From: Hygrocybe punicea
Taxonomy: Eukaryota; Basidiomycota; Agaricomycetes; Agaricales; Hygrophoraceae
NCBI GenBank assembly: GCA_963556145.1
Contig: OY744473.1
Coordinates: 1,984,001 to 2,048,000 of the forward strand
DNA length: 64,000 nucleotides
Direction: 5' to 3'
Position numbers and translations under genes: made by a program. Below the pieces are notes generated by a model that was not told where the DNA came from, did no database searches, and saw only the letters and a program-made list of their open reading frames with translations. Below are positions 44,175-55,305 of this stretch, one piece after another. Every line of letters begins with the position of its first letter. Positions within the stretch are counted from its first letter, which is position 1.

Positions 44175-45852
44175 CCTTTACCTAAGCCTAAGAATAGCTG
44201 CTGAGCACATGTCTCAGCAGCTATTGTTTGGCTGAACTTGTCTGTTTTCCCAACCCCAGCATTGAACCTTGTCCCAATACCCCCAAATACTTAACATAGA
44301 GTAGATAGTATTCCAAATATAGTAACATTGGCTCTGGAAGCACATCCGATGTAGAGGCTCCAGATTGTGTGGATCTGTATCCCCTTCATATCTGACACCG
44401 TTCCCATCCATTCTCATTCCCATATCATCAATTCCACTTGATTCTGCTCTTTCCTATCGATTCCGCTCCAGATTCCACCTCCGGAATCATTCCTGCTGGC
44501 AATGCAATGTCCCTAACAACCCGGAATCAGTACGTATATAGTTGTATATCATATATCTTTGTTTCCCATCTCCTAGTACATAGCACTCCTCCTATCCTCC
44601 TCTCCACTTGCCCCCTATCACTTACAGCCTTCACTTGTAGCACATAGTTACCATAGCACAGGATTCCACCCAGTAGTATAAAAGTAGCACATTTACACTA
44701 CAAAACCATATAGATATACAGAGATACCCAGACACACATAGAAATACAGACATACATCTTATCGTCCCACTTCAGCTCTATTTCTTAGTCCTCTCTTCGT
44801 ATCGTCTACACCTCTCTTCATCCTTTCCCCACACTCTCCCTCTGATTCGGGTTGGTTTGATTACACTTCTCTAAAGAAACTGATTCCTCTGATCACTTTC
44901 TAGCTGATCACCCCCTTTCCGTAGATTCCTCTTCCGGGTCTACAACAGAACTCACCGTCACACCGACATCAGGAACAAGGGCACTGATGGGCTTGGGCTT
45001 TCCCATCACCATTGCCATGGCCCTGCTCATCACTCACAGGCATGCACACTTGTCATCATTGACATTGAGCATGACTATTTCACTATCCCGCTGTCTTTTC
45101 TTGTGGAATTTTTTACATATCATGGATATATTCTTATAAATACTGTAGATAGACTAATATATATGAAAATAAACAAAATAAAAGAGAAATAAAAGAAATA
45201 AAAAATAATGATACATGGGGTGCTGCCAACGAATGGGAGGTACTCACCTTCGCAGAGGTGCCAGATTGGGTCTGAAAATTGGTGGGGAAGGGCACTGGAG
45301 GGTGAGTGAGGGGTGGGATGTGATGGGGGGTGGGGGGTGGCAAGGAAGGGGCCAGGAAGCAAGGCAGATGGGGGAAACAGAGAGGGGATGGATGGGGGAG
45401 GGCTCCCAGCCCCAAACAAGCAGTGGGAAGGGGTAAGTACATGGGGAAAAAGCAGGAGGGAGGTGGGTACTTACCTTCACCCTTGGGGCCCCCCATGGCC
45501 CTCTCCACATTCCACTGCTGATAGAGATGATGGAGATGTCATCTACAACATCCCCATCGTCTTTTCCATGGTTTTTGCAGTCCAGATCACCACCGCCATC
45601 AAGTTGCACAAGGATAGTAGCACCAGCAGTTGTGGTGGTGATATCTCGACGCCACTGCCACAATTGACCACACCATCACCATAGGTGATCCTCCATGTTA
45701 TTTTCGTTGTCTTTATTGCTGTGTGCCCAGTCCACCACTGCTGGTTCCCATGTTCAAGGCCGGTGGTTGAACAACCCAGGCACACTCCTGTGCGGCTTTG
45801 AGGACATCCAGGGAGGCAATCTTGATGCGTATCATTGCTGTAGTGCTCCTCC
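44175..45852 (-). repeat. repeat family X, copy 1 (contains a solo LTR)
   Basis: Inverted copy of 59193-60248. Without the 613-bp solo LTR and its 4-bp duplication it is about 1.06 kb. One end carries the hairpin AATAGCTGCTGAG...CTCAGCAGCTATT next to CTTAGGCTTAGG; the other begins AGGAGGAGGAGCAC. GT-AG-like borders (GTGAGTAC...TTTTCAG) and protein-like blocks suggest exons of an unidentified gene. There are no terminal inverted repeats. Confidence 0.65.
44350..44962 (+). repeat. solo LTR of the first Gypsy family
   Basis: Starts TGTAGAGGCTCC and ends CGTCACA: the reverse complement of the LTR ends at 9430 and 10078, with homologous interior (TGATCACTT, AGACTATA-type and TCCGGAATC blocks) but diverged. 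It is flanked by CCGA (44346-44349 and 44963-44966). Repeat X copy 2 at about 60071-60080 shows the uninterrupted target TGTCGGATGTGC. Confidence 0.88.
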
Positions 45853-46370
45853 TCCTTGTTACAAGTTCTTTTAATTTATTAAAAGACTCGTTCTTTATCA
45901 GACCAGGCTCAGTGAGGGTTCGTAATTAATTAACTAATTAATTAATTCATTCATTCATTAATAAAGTTGATCGCATGTAGAGGACTTTTTTGTTAGGCAA
46001 GAGATATGATTCTACATGATGTTCTGGAAAATCACATGTGATCGTGGCCATGTCTGGACAAGCTTACATAAGCATCCAAATATGGGTTGCTTCAAAAAAA
46101 TCAAATTACCTTCCAATTATATTCAAAATATTCGTACTCATCTCAATTCTTATCAGAATCAGCTGAAAATTAAACTGCTGACTAATGTTACCATTTCGGA
46201 CAATGTGTGACAGTTGCATGTGACCAATCTAACCATATAAGGTAATTTTTGATATTGTATAGCAAATTTTTTGCTGATCGCAATGGTGATAGTCATATGT
46301 GACCAGTCTAACCATATAAGGCAATTTTTTATAATATATGCTAAATTTTATACTGATCATCATAAACTTA
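45853..46370 (-). repeat. repeat family R, copy 2 (no insertion)
   Basis: Inverted copy of 15790-16261 plus 23444-23535, continuous across the AATT tract (45924-45965). It contains two to three ~80-bp units with CCATATAAGGCAATTTTT and ATGTGACCAGTCTAA. Confidence 0.75.
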
Positions 46371-46754
46371 TAACAAATCTAATTATATATTGTAATAACA
46401 TATATTTCATCACATGTTTGAGTTTACATAGTATTATTTGAGCTTTAGTAAATAAATACAAATAGAGATAAACAAAGACAAATAAAACCCTTATTTGCTG
46501 ATATCATCAGTAGACATGCATGAGTGATGTTGCAACTTAGCCACATGACAAACAAATATATATAAACAAACCCAATATGGTTAGATTACTTTGTGTTCCA
46601 ATTTTGGTTTTGGTCAATTTTCTTACATAATCGTGATTATGTAATCATTAATCAGATCACCATTTGAACCCAGACTTTGAACCTTATTGCGCTTTTGCCT
46701 CTTGAACCTGAACCACCACCTTCTCCATTTGGTACATAAATGCCGTGTTTTTTG
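46371..46754. other. AT-rich stretch, nothing recognised
   Basis: No coding or repeat structure visible. Confidence 0.4.
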
Positions 46755-47560
46755 ACCTTTTTGGCTCGTTTAAGCTCAGTTTTTCATATTCAGACTCCGA
46801 AAAAAATGTTTTCAGGATCAGGTGATGTGTCCAGACCATTCAGGGTCTAATGCTGACATAAGCTTTTCTTTTTTAGACATAAAAGTCAAAAATTCTTTGG
46901 ATTTTTGTGCTTTTTATTTCCTGTGGCTCTGTTTTGTTTCCTGGACCACAGGTAATGTCTTCAATTTGTATATCATATTGTTTTTTAACATAAAATATCA
47001 TATTATAGCTCATCTCCCTTTCAATTTTCAACGTATGTGTAAATTGTGCATTTTTTCACCTTTTTGGCTTGTTTAAGCTCAGTTTTCCATATTCAGACTC
47101 CGAAAAAAAGCGATCTGGATCAGGTGATGTGCCCGGACCATTCAGGGTCCAATGCTGACCTAACATTTCTTTTTATAGATACTAAAGTTGAAAATTCTTC
47201 AGATATTCATGCTTTTTCTTTTTTCTGGCTGTGTTATGTCTCTTGGACCACTGGTAATGTCTTTTATTGGTGTAAATTATCATTTGTTGACAAAATCTAT
47301 CACTTGACAGCTAATCTCCCTGTCAATATTCAAAGTATGTGGAAATTTCACATTTTTTTCACCTTTTTAGATTGTATAAGCTCATTTCTTAACCTACAGG
47401 TTTACAGTGGATCTTTTCTGGCTCAGGTATGAATCTTTTACCATCTATGATCAAATGTTGACATAATGTATTCATATATAGCTTTAAAATGCCAAATTTT
47501 GTGGATTTTTTCGATTTTCATTACTTCATGTGCTGGAATTTGTATTGGTATGTTGTTTAA
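46755..47560 (+). repeat. tandem repeat of about 305 bp, 2-3 copies
   Basis: TTTTTGGCT(C/T)GTTTAAGCTCAG followed by CATATTCAGACTCCGAAAAAAA and GGACCATTCAGGGTC occurs near 46758 and again near 47062. A third, much diverged copy starts near 47366. TTTCCTGGACCACAGGTAATGTCTT in the units looks like a splice junction, so the unit may once have been part of a gene. Confidence 0.7.
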
Positions 47561-47874
47561 TCATCTTCTCCAGATATATTTGACATATCCATATTATGAT
47601 CCAGCATTTATTTTCAGAAAAACTATAAACCTGTTCACAAAAATGTTAAAAATGTCATCCATGTCACAATGTCTTATGATTTTTATCATTGCAATGTCTT
47701 GGGCACAATGTGCTGTCACTGGGATTGGCCTTGTGCCTCCTGCAAATGTCATACAAAATGTCCATGTCACACCAACTGTCTCTGTCATACACAATGTCAT
47801 TCTATACCCAGTTACTTTGAATTTTTACGAAGACAATTTACCAAAGTATGAAAATCCCACTTATTTATCAAGTT
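47561..47874. other. AT-rich stretch with TGTCA-rich patch
   Basis: Between 47690 and 47800 AATGTC/CATAC/TGTCA steps recur. No gene recognised. Confidence 0.35.
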
Positions 47875-47876
47875 TA

Positions 47877-48686
47877 CAGCCGTTTGCATAATTCTTGGCA
47901 GTAAATGCACTTTTTTCAATCAATTAAGAAATATGGACTTAGTGGAATTTTGAGTGCTCTGTTCTATATCTCATGAAATACTGCATGGATTAAGATGGTT
48001 ATAGAGGGAAAGTTGTACTATTTCTTAAGGGCTATCTACTCCTGTAATTACATTTGGACAATATTTAGTGTAGGGTGAGTTGTGGATGAAATAAAAGGTA
48101 AACCGTGTTTTTTGACACCCAAAATGATATTGTCAAATTATAGCATCAAATGAACTCCTATGAAAAAGTTTGTAAGGGGGAGGTTGTTCATTTTTTCAAG
48201 GGCTAGAAGGACATATACCGTGTTTTTCTTTATTTTTGTTCTTTCAGCCAATATTTATGGTTTTTGTGATATTTTGGTTCCAATGCAGACAAACATAGTA
48301 CAGATGTAATATTGGCTGAAAGCACAAAAATAAAGAAAAATACGGTATATGTACTTCTAGCCCTTGAAAAAATGAACAACTTCCCCCTTACAAACCTTTT
48401 CATAGGAGTTCATTTGATGCTATAATTTGACAATATCATTTTGGGTGTCAAAAAACACGGTTTACCTTTTATTTCATCCACAACTCACCCTACACTAAAT
48501 ATTGTCCAAATGTAATTACAGGAGTAGATAGCCCTTAAGAAATAGTACAACTTTCCCTCTATAACCATCTTAATCCATGCAGTATTTCATGAGATATAGA
48601 ACAGAGCACTCAAAATTCCACTAAGTCCATATTTCTTAATTGATTGAAAAAAGTGCATTTACTGCCAAGAATTATGCAAACGGCTG
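47877..48686. mobile_element. 810-bp palindromic MITE (copy 1), arms about 375 bp
   Basis: The whole element folds back on itself. CAGCCGTTTGCATAATTCTT at the left is matched by the reverse complement at the right, and pairing continues almost without gaps to a ~60-base centre near 48260-48310. TA flanks both ends (47875-47876, 48687-48688), as for mariner-type elements. No coding sequence. Related copies: 60426-61172 and from 63851. Confidence 0.88.
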
Positions 48687-48689
48687 TAA

Positions 48690-49606
48690 TCCTATTTCAT
48701 CATATTGGTCTCCAGTCCACTTCTTCCTCCACATCATCAAACCCCGAAAAAATCACAAATATCCACAACAGCACTGAATTTGTTCTTTCTAGTTGTCAAT
48801 TAGCTCCTACCTCTTTTCTATTTGAACTATATGCCAGAGTCATCTTCAACATGTTTGATTTGCTTTCTGAGTATCATTGTGCAACTAGCCTTACTAATAA
48901 ATGTGTTTATATTAAGTTGAAACTTCAACAGAATCTGTTCAGAAAACATGACTTCAGGGCTTACTTGAAATACATTACAAAACAACCTATATTATCCAAT
49001 GGAGCCATTCTGCTGTTTTTCTTAGTTCTGAATCATTTCCTAGCTTTTCAAGTGTCTGCTCACTATATTTTCAATAACACTTCAAAATTATTTGACTTTT
49101 TCAAGTCTGACAATATACCTTTCAGTGCTAATGTTCATATGGAATGTATTGGTGGAGGCAAGGCAAATGTATTCTCACTTCATGAACTAATTCCTGCTTC
49201 AACCAATGACAATGCCAGTATGGATGCAGCTAAATGTAAATTCCACTCGTACATGCCAAAAAATGAAGCACTCTCACTGGAATCATCAGCTGAGAAGTCA
49301 CTTGTAATTGTAAATCACCCATTTGAACTGTTGACTCCAAAATTGACCATTGCAAATTTGAAAGTGATTGCAGCTAGCCATAGCATTCTTGTACACTCAA
49401 AAATGAATCATACAGCACTTCAAACTGCAATACAAAATCATGTCTGCTCCAACTGCACTACTTTTGTGTCAGTATTTGAATTAATTGATGAAGAAGCAAT
49501 TGCAAGTCACAAGAAAATGTCATACACCAGAGCAGTCAATAAGTTTAAAGCACAACATCCTGACAAATATGCACAACAGAATCTAGTAGCTGTAAAGAAA
49601 TTTTAG
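48690..49606 (+). pseudogene. Helitron N-terminal region
   Basis: An open frame that starts inside the neighbouring palindrome; the real start is likely downstream (for example MFDLLSEYHC). It contains a hydrophobic helix (GAILLFFLVLNHFLAFQVSA), a segment with LTIANLKVIAASHSILVHSK, CSNC, and the first copy of a lysine-rich repeat before TAG at 49604-49606. Similar N-terminal regions precede Rep in Agaricomycete Helitrons. No catalytic motif. Confidence 0.6.
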
Positions 49607-49862
49607 CTTGAAAATCCTGTCAAGTATGCAACACAAAATCTATCAGCTGTACAGAAATATCAGCTTGAAAATCCTGCCAAGCATGCAAAACAGAATCTGA
49701 CCGCTGTACAGAAATTTCATCTGCGAAATCCTGAGAAGCATGCAAAACAAAATCTGGCAGCTGTACAGAAATTTTATCTAGAAAATCCTGAGAAACATGC
49801 AACACAAAATCTTGCAGCTGTTAAAAAGTTCAAAGTTGATAATAATGAGAAGCATTTGCAAC
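49548..49862 (+). repeat. 60-bp coding tandem repeat in the Helitron
   Basis: Five copies of a 20-residue unit of the type LENPEKHAKQNLAAVQKF. TAG replaces CAG after copy one and a one-base shift follows copy five. Confidence 0.8.
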
Positions 49863-49983
49863 ACTAAATGCAGTTAGAAGACATACCATAAATCACCCTG
49901 AGCAGCACACACAAAGCAATCAGATTGCTGTTCAAACATATAGAGATAACATTCAATTTCCTCCTGATCCACCTTCAGCAAAA

Positions 49984-52377
49984 TTGCAACACACTATCAT
50001 TTCAGGATTCTGTGATGATGCTTCTCCCAATAAATTCATTGAATCTGGTTGTGCTGTCTGTGGAAGATTAACACCAGTCCTGCAATTGCAAAGTTACACA
50101 GAGTTGAATTTAAGTTGTTTGAAACAATCTGGTGTAACTCACAAAGAGTGCTTCTCAATTGATGATCCAATCCAATCTTCAGATAGCCCTATAATAAATG
50201 AAGATCTCCATGGCATTTGCAAGAAGTGTTACAAGTCTTTGATCAAAAGCAAATGTCCTGCTATGTCTCTGGCAAATGGTTTATGGCTTGGACAAATTCC
50301 TAATGAATTAACTAATTTATCTTATGCAGAACAATTGTTAATTGCTAGAGTGAGACACAATAGGTGCATTGTCAGGGTTTCTTCAGGAATGCACAAAATG
50401 AGAGCCAATGCCATTACATTTGCCAATCCAACTCCAAAGATTTATGACATTTTACCCCCACCTGTTGATGAGTTGGATGAAGTACTTGCATTCATCTATA
50501 CAGGACCATGTAAACCTACCAAGTCTGATTTTGAGAGAACACCATTGCTTGTTAGGAGAAACAAAGTTGCCACTGCTTTGAACTGGTTAAAACTGAATCA
50601 TTGTGACTATTTTGACTTGGAGATTTCAGAAGAAAACTTGCAGCAATATCCTGAGAGTGACATACCAGTTGTGGTGGAGTACAGACAATCCTTTGTCAAC
50701 AAAAACACAGAAGCCACTGCTGTTAATGACATGGAAGAGGAAGAAGGAACTGAGACTGGCATGTGTCCATTTGTAGTTCATGGTCTGACTGGTGAAGAAT
50801 ACTCAACCAAAAGTATCAAAGCCATAAAAGCCATTGCCTTGAAACATTTGATGGATAATGAAAAGATCCTAGCAATTGGACATGAGAGTGATCCACAATC
50901 AATCTACAATAATCCTCAGTTGTTCCCTCAAATTATGCCATGGTTGTTTCCTTATGGACTTGGTGGAATTGGCAATTCACTGATTCATGGCAAGATTTCT
51001 GAAATCAAACATAAGAGACACTTGTTAATGTACTATGACAAGAGGTTTCAGAAAGATCCCCACTTTCCTTTGATTGCATTCAACCATGAGCAAATAAAGG
51101 AGTCTACAACAGCTAGCTATTTATTAGCTGAAAAGGCAAAATTTGAACACATTTCACAAAGATTAATGGATGTTGATCTTTCAGTTTTGAATAACATTGC
51201 AAGGAAGATGGAAGATGGTGAACATGTCACTCCAGAAACTGATGAAGAGAAGCTATGTTTTCAATTGATCAAAGATATTGATCATGTAGGAAGTCATGTC
51301 AAAGGATCACTCACAAGCAAGAAATACATGAGAAATGAAGTATGGTCCCTGATGTCCTTTGTGGGTGCACCTTCATGGTTTATCACATTTTCACCAGCTG
51401 ATAACATGCATCCACTGTCCTTGTATTTTGCTGATACCAAAGAAACCTTTACACCTGAACTTAGAGGGTATGATGAGCGCTACAGACTTATTGCAGAAAA
51501 TCCAGTGGCTGGTGCTAGATTCTTTCACTTTATGGTAGAACTCTTTATCAAACATGTTCTTGGTGTTGGTTCAAAGCATTCTGGCTTTTATGGTGACACC
51601 AAGGCATACTATGGCACAGTGGAGCAACAAGGACGTCTCACACTTCACATGCACATGCTACTATGGCTCAAAGGATGTCTGTCACCTCAGGAAATCAGAG
51701 ATAGAATAATGGATCCAAATTCAGATTTCCAACAAGCTTTTGTTCAGTATTTGGAAAGTGTGCACATTGGTGAATTCATGACTGGCACAATGGATGAAGT
51801 GAAAGCTAAAGTCAACCATAAGTCTGAACAAGAAGACTATAAGGATCCCACTCAGACTCTGCCTGAAGCACCCCCACCTATGTGTACAAATAAGCATGAT
51901 GTGAACAGTGACATCAATTGCAATGATTGCAAACAAATTAATTCATGGTGGAAGAGATTTGAAAACACTGTTGATCATTTGATCCTACGCTCCAATGTTC
52001 ATAATTGTGGCAGAAATAGTTCAAACAATGAGAAAGCCCAGAGAAAAGATAGACCCAGTTGCATGAACAAACATGGTAAATGTAAAGCTAGATTTCCCAG
52101 ACCTTTGTTTGAATCAACACAAGTAAACCCAAAAACAGGTGCATTGAATATGAAAAAGGGTGAAGCATGGATCAATACATTGACACCACTAGTGACATTT
52201 CTACTTCGCTGCAATTCTGATGTTACAAGTCTTCTTTCTGGTACTGCAATCAAAGCAATTGTCGCATATATTTCTGACTATATTACAAAGCCTGGATTGA
52301 AAACCTATAGTATATTTGATACCATCAGAAGTGTGTTTGACAGAAACTCAGAAATGCTTGGAGGATCCATGAAATGA
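49984..52377 (+). pseudogene. Helitron Rep region (HUH endonuclease)
   Basis: 797 codons. Residues 20-90 have Cys-rich segments (CAVCG, CKKCYKSL, KC). The middle contains a conserved domain of fungal Helitrons (GLWLGQIPNELTNLSYAEQL, RVRHNRCIVRVSSGMHKM). From about 280 the helitron helicase-like domain follows: WLFPYGLGG, SFVGAPSWFITFSPADNMHP. The HUH metal-binding histidines are H555 and H557 in LTLHMHMLLWLKG, and the tyrosine pair Y762 and Y766 lies in AYISDYITK. These residues nick DNA in rolling-circle transposition. The frame stops at 52375-52377 but goes on in the same frame, through stops at 52516 and 52609, to 53229. Confidence 0.92.
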
Positions 52378-53228
52378 AAAGACAAAGCTAGAAAACTCAT
52401 CACCCAGATTATTAATGCATTGACTGCAAAACTTGAGATTGGTGGTCCAATGGCTTCAATGTATCTGCTTGGCAACCCAGACCATTATACCAGTCACAAA
52501 TTCATTCCTGTTTATTGAAGAAACTATGTGAGAGAAGTCCAGAAAGCTTGGAATCCAGATGAAAATGATGACATGCAAGTTGAATCTGAAAAGGTTGTAC
52601 TGCACAATTAAAAGGGAAAATTCATAGGACTATCTGCTGTGCATGACTATATTTACAGACCAACTCAGTATGAAGACATGAATTTATATGAATGGGTGCA
52701 GGGTGCAGAAAGAGTCAAGAGAAACATTCAAAAACCTCATGATGACATAAACAGTGATGATGAGTTAGATATTTTGGAATCTGAGCCACAAACTGCAACT
52801 CACAAAAAAACTTCGAGATCTAATGTATCTACCAGTAATGACTTGCACATAGAATTTGATGATCTGAATATTAAAGATAATGACACTTTCATAGAATGTG
52901 ATTCAGAGGACAATGAGTCTGATAGCACTGAGTCTGTCCAAGAAGATACCAAGCTTTTCCTAGAAGATCACCCATTATATGAAACACACTGCATAGAATT
53001 CAGTGAAAAGAAGCATGTTGTTCCAAACTTTGTTGGTGGTTCATTGCCCAGACGTGATAGAGGAGACAGAGAATACTATTGCACCACAATGCTCACTCTG
53101 TTCAAACCATGGAGATCTGGCAATGACCTCAAAAGTGAACTGGAATCATTGGATGAAGCATTCACTGATCATGCATTCACTGACAGGCAATTAGAAATTA
53201 TGGACAACTTTAATCTAAGATATGAATG
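52378..53228 (+). pseudogene. Helitron region between Rep and helicase
   Basis: Continues the Rep frame (ARKLITQIINALTAKLEIGG, YLLGNPDHYTSHKF) with stops at 52516 and 52609. An acidic linker follows, then LRRRDRGDREYYCTTMLTLF-type sequence (SLPRRDRGDREYYCTTMLTL) and FNLRYEC, where the 2.1-kb element interrupts. Confidence 0.8.
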
Positions 53229-53561
53229 CATCAGCAAAACAGCTGTTTTGGTATAGAATGATATAGATACCTGTCAAAACCCATAGTAGTCCATAGACAC
53301 TTATAGACAACCCCAATTTGTATAGTGTCGTATAGATCTGGATAGAATGCCAGTCACGCTATATAGCACAGGACACAGGTACTGTCTTGCCCAGTCCTAG
53401 ATACTTCATACTGCATATATAGCCTCAAAATGTTACTGTAACTTAGTAAATCTTGTCGACTTCGTGAAATTCTTCGAAGTCCAACATTTGTCCCTGTTTG
53501 GTACGGTTCATTCCTCTATCACTCCCTAGCCAGCCAGCAGCGCGAGCAGGCCAGACACATG

Positions 53562-54930
53562 GCAACAGCGATGACGACAAGCAAGAGTAAACAATAGGGC
53601 CAGGGTTCTGGCCAAGGTATGTTGTTATTTATCATTTGCTATATTGAGCTCGAGGTCTTTTTACAAGAACTCACCCTGACGAAGATACCACCAAAGGAGG
53701 GTGAATCTGCGCTACCCCAGCTCAACCACGTTCACAAAAGACCCCACGGCCCTCCTCCGAGCCCCTTCCATGTCCAGGTGCGGAACGATCAAGTCCAAAC
53801 TCGAACGTTCCGCCAAAATAGGTATTTTTTTTTCTCTTGTTAATTTGAGGCCTCTACCACACCTGCCTTCGCTGCCCCAGCCCAACCACATCCCCAAATG
53901 ACCCTACGGCCCTTCTCCGAGCTTCTCCCATCCTCGTTCGAGCCTAAATTCAAATGTTCGCCCAAAACAGGTATTTTTTTCTTTCTTTTTGTTAATTTTA
54001 TTTATCTAACCCCCTCCCTCCACTCCCCTGGCCCAACCACATCCCAAAACGACCCCACGGCCCCCTCCTGCCCTGCCATGGCGCAACGTTCGAACTTAAA
54101 CTCGAACATTGCACCAAAAAGGTAATCTTTTTTCTTGCTTTGGTCCCTCTAACCCACCTCCCTGGCCCAGCTGCATTCCCAAAACACCCCATGGCCCCTT
54201 TCCGAGCCCCTCCTGCCTGGCACGGCGGAACGTTCGAGCCCAATCTTGAACGTTCCGCCAAAAGAGGTAATTTCTTTTTTTTTTGATACTTTGGTTCTGC
54301 TACCCCGCTTCCCTAGCCCCGCCACCCTCAAGCAATCCCAAGGGCCTCCTCCGAACCTCTCCCATTCAAAGCACTTAACCAGGGGACGAATGACTTGGTT
54401 ACGTGGTCTAATGTATGTCCGCCAATTTCAACTACATCCAATGTCAACATTTGAACAATCTGATGTTTTTTTTATTTTACAGGATATATTCTCATACAAC
54501 GTCGAGCAATCGTGAGGCGATACGCAGAACATGATCGTCATCCTCATGAATTACCACGGCCACAACCTGCAGAGCGCAATCAACTTTGTTGGCGAGCTGT
54601 GCCGGCAGACGATCAACCAATTCATCAATTTTTGCCCTCTTGGGGACCTGAGATCGACCACATGGTCGATGGCTACGTGCAGGGTCTGCAGGAATGGATA
54701 ACGGGGTCACTGCATTGGAGTTTCATGAGGAGTTTCATGACCAAGAGATATTTCCAAGACAACAGCGCTCCCCCATAGTCACGGACCTGACCGACCGACT
54801 GCTCGAACAGCAGTCGGATGAAGAGAAGCCGCTGGGCAGCTCCCAGTGCATTTCTCCAAGCGGATCCACCGTTAGTCCGGGCTTCACCAGGCTGAGGCCG
54901 CTTCGACGTGTGCGACCACAATACAGGTGA
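53562..54930 (+). pseudogene. captured gene of unknown function inside the 2.1-kb element
   Basis: A start MATAMTTSKSK near 53562, then a premature TAG. An intron follows to an exon reading ELTLTKIPPKEGESALPQLN to FRQNR, and then the exon-plus-intron module is repeated. A last exon begins [20 protein letters not shown] and includes [20 protein letters not shown] and [19 protein letters not shown]. One base is out of frame near 54690, after which [20 protein letters not shown] continues to VRPQYR and a GTGATG donor at 54929. The protein family is not recognised. The stop, the frameshift and the module amplification mark it as a pseudogene. Confidence 0.5.
53660..54380 (+). repeat. tandem repeat of about 148 bp containing an exon and an intron
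   Basis: Splice-donor-like GGTATTTTTTT or GGTAATCTTTT/GGTAATTTCTTT sits at about 53819, 53970, 54120 and 54266. Each is preceded by CCCAACCACATCCC, ACGGCCC(C/T)TCC, GAACGTTC and CGCCAAAA blocks. Confidence 0.85.
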
Positions 54931-55305
54931 TGGGTGTTTTTCAGTGGGACTGATGACTGTGCTAGCATAGGTGGGCAGGAGTGGATCTTCGTTTGTAGGT
55001 TGTTTAGCCTAGTAGATCAGTCCAATTATTTTTTCTTTCTTTTATATGACAATGAAAGAATAATATAAAATATAAAATGAGTGCTCCGGCTGCATTCTGG
55101 ATGTGGTTATGTAGTACTATACAGATAGTTGACAGGTCTATACTGGTCTATACAGGTGAGACAGCCGACTGCATAGACTTGCATAGATGTTGCGTGGCAC
55201 TATATATATTTAGACATACAAAGAAGTAGTCTATGATGCTATGACTCTGTAGACGTCTGCACAGCACGTGGCAGACCTGTATCGTTGACGGCTGTTTTGC
55301 TGATG

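Larger units (their letters stand above)
53229..55305. mobile_element. 2.1-kb TIR element inserted in the Helitron, carrying gene exons
   Basis: The ends CATCAGCAAAACAGC and its reverse complement give 15-bp TIRs. TG (or TGC) is duplicated at the target, and removing the element rejoins YEC to LDARDDYSA. Subterminal zones are full of GTATAG/CTATAC steps (53250-53350, 55110-55180). Inside are exons of an unidentified gene and a tandem repeat, but no transposase, so the element is a non-autonomous Pack-type carrier. Confidence 0.75.

Noticed and set aside
47877..48686. Palindrome as a replication origin or assembly artefact
   Set aside because: A diverged second copy and a third partial copy with TA flanks show it is a mobile family.
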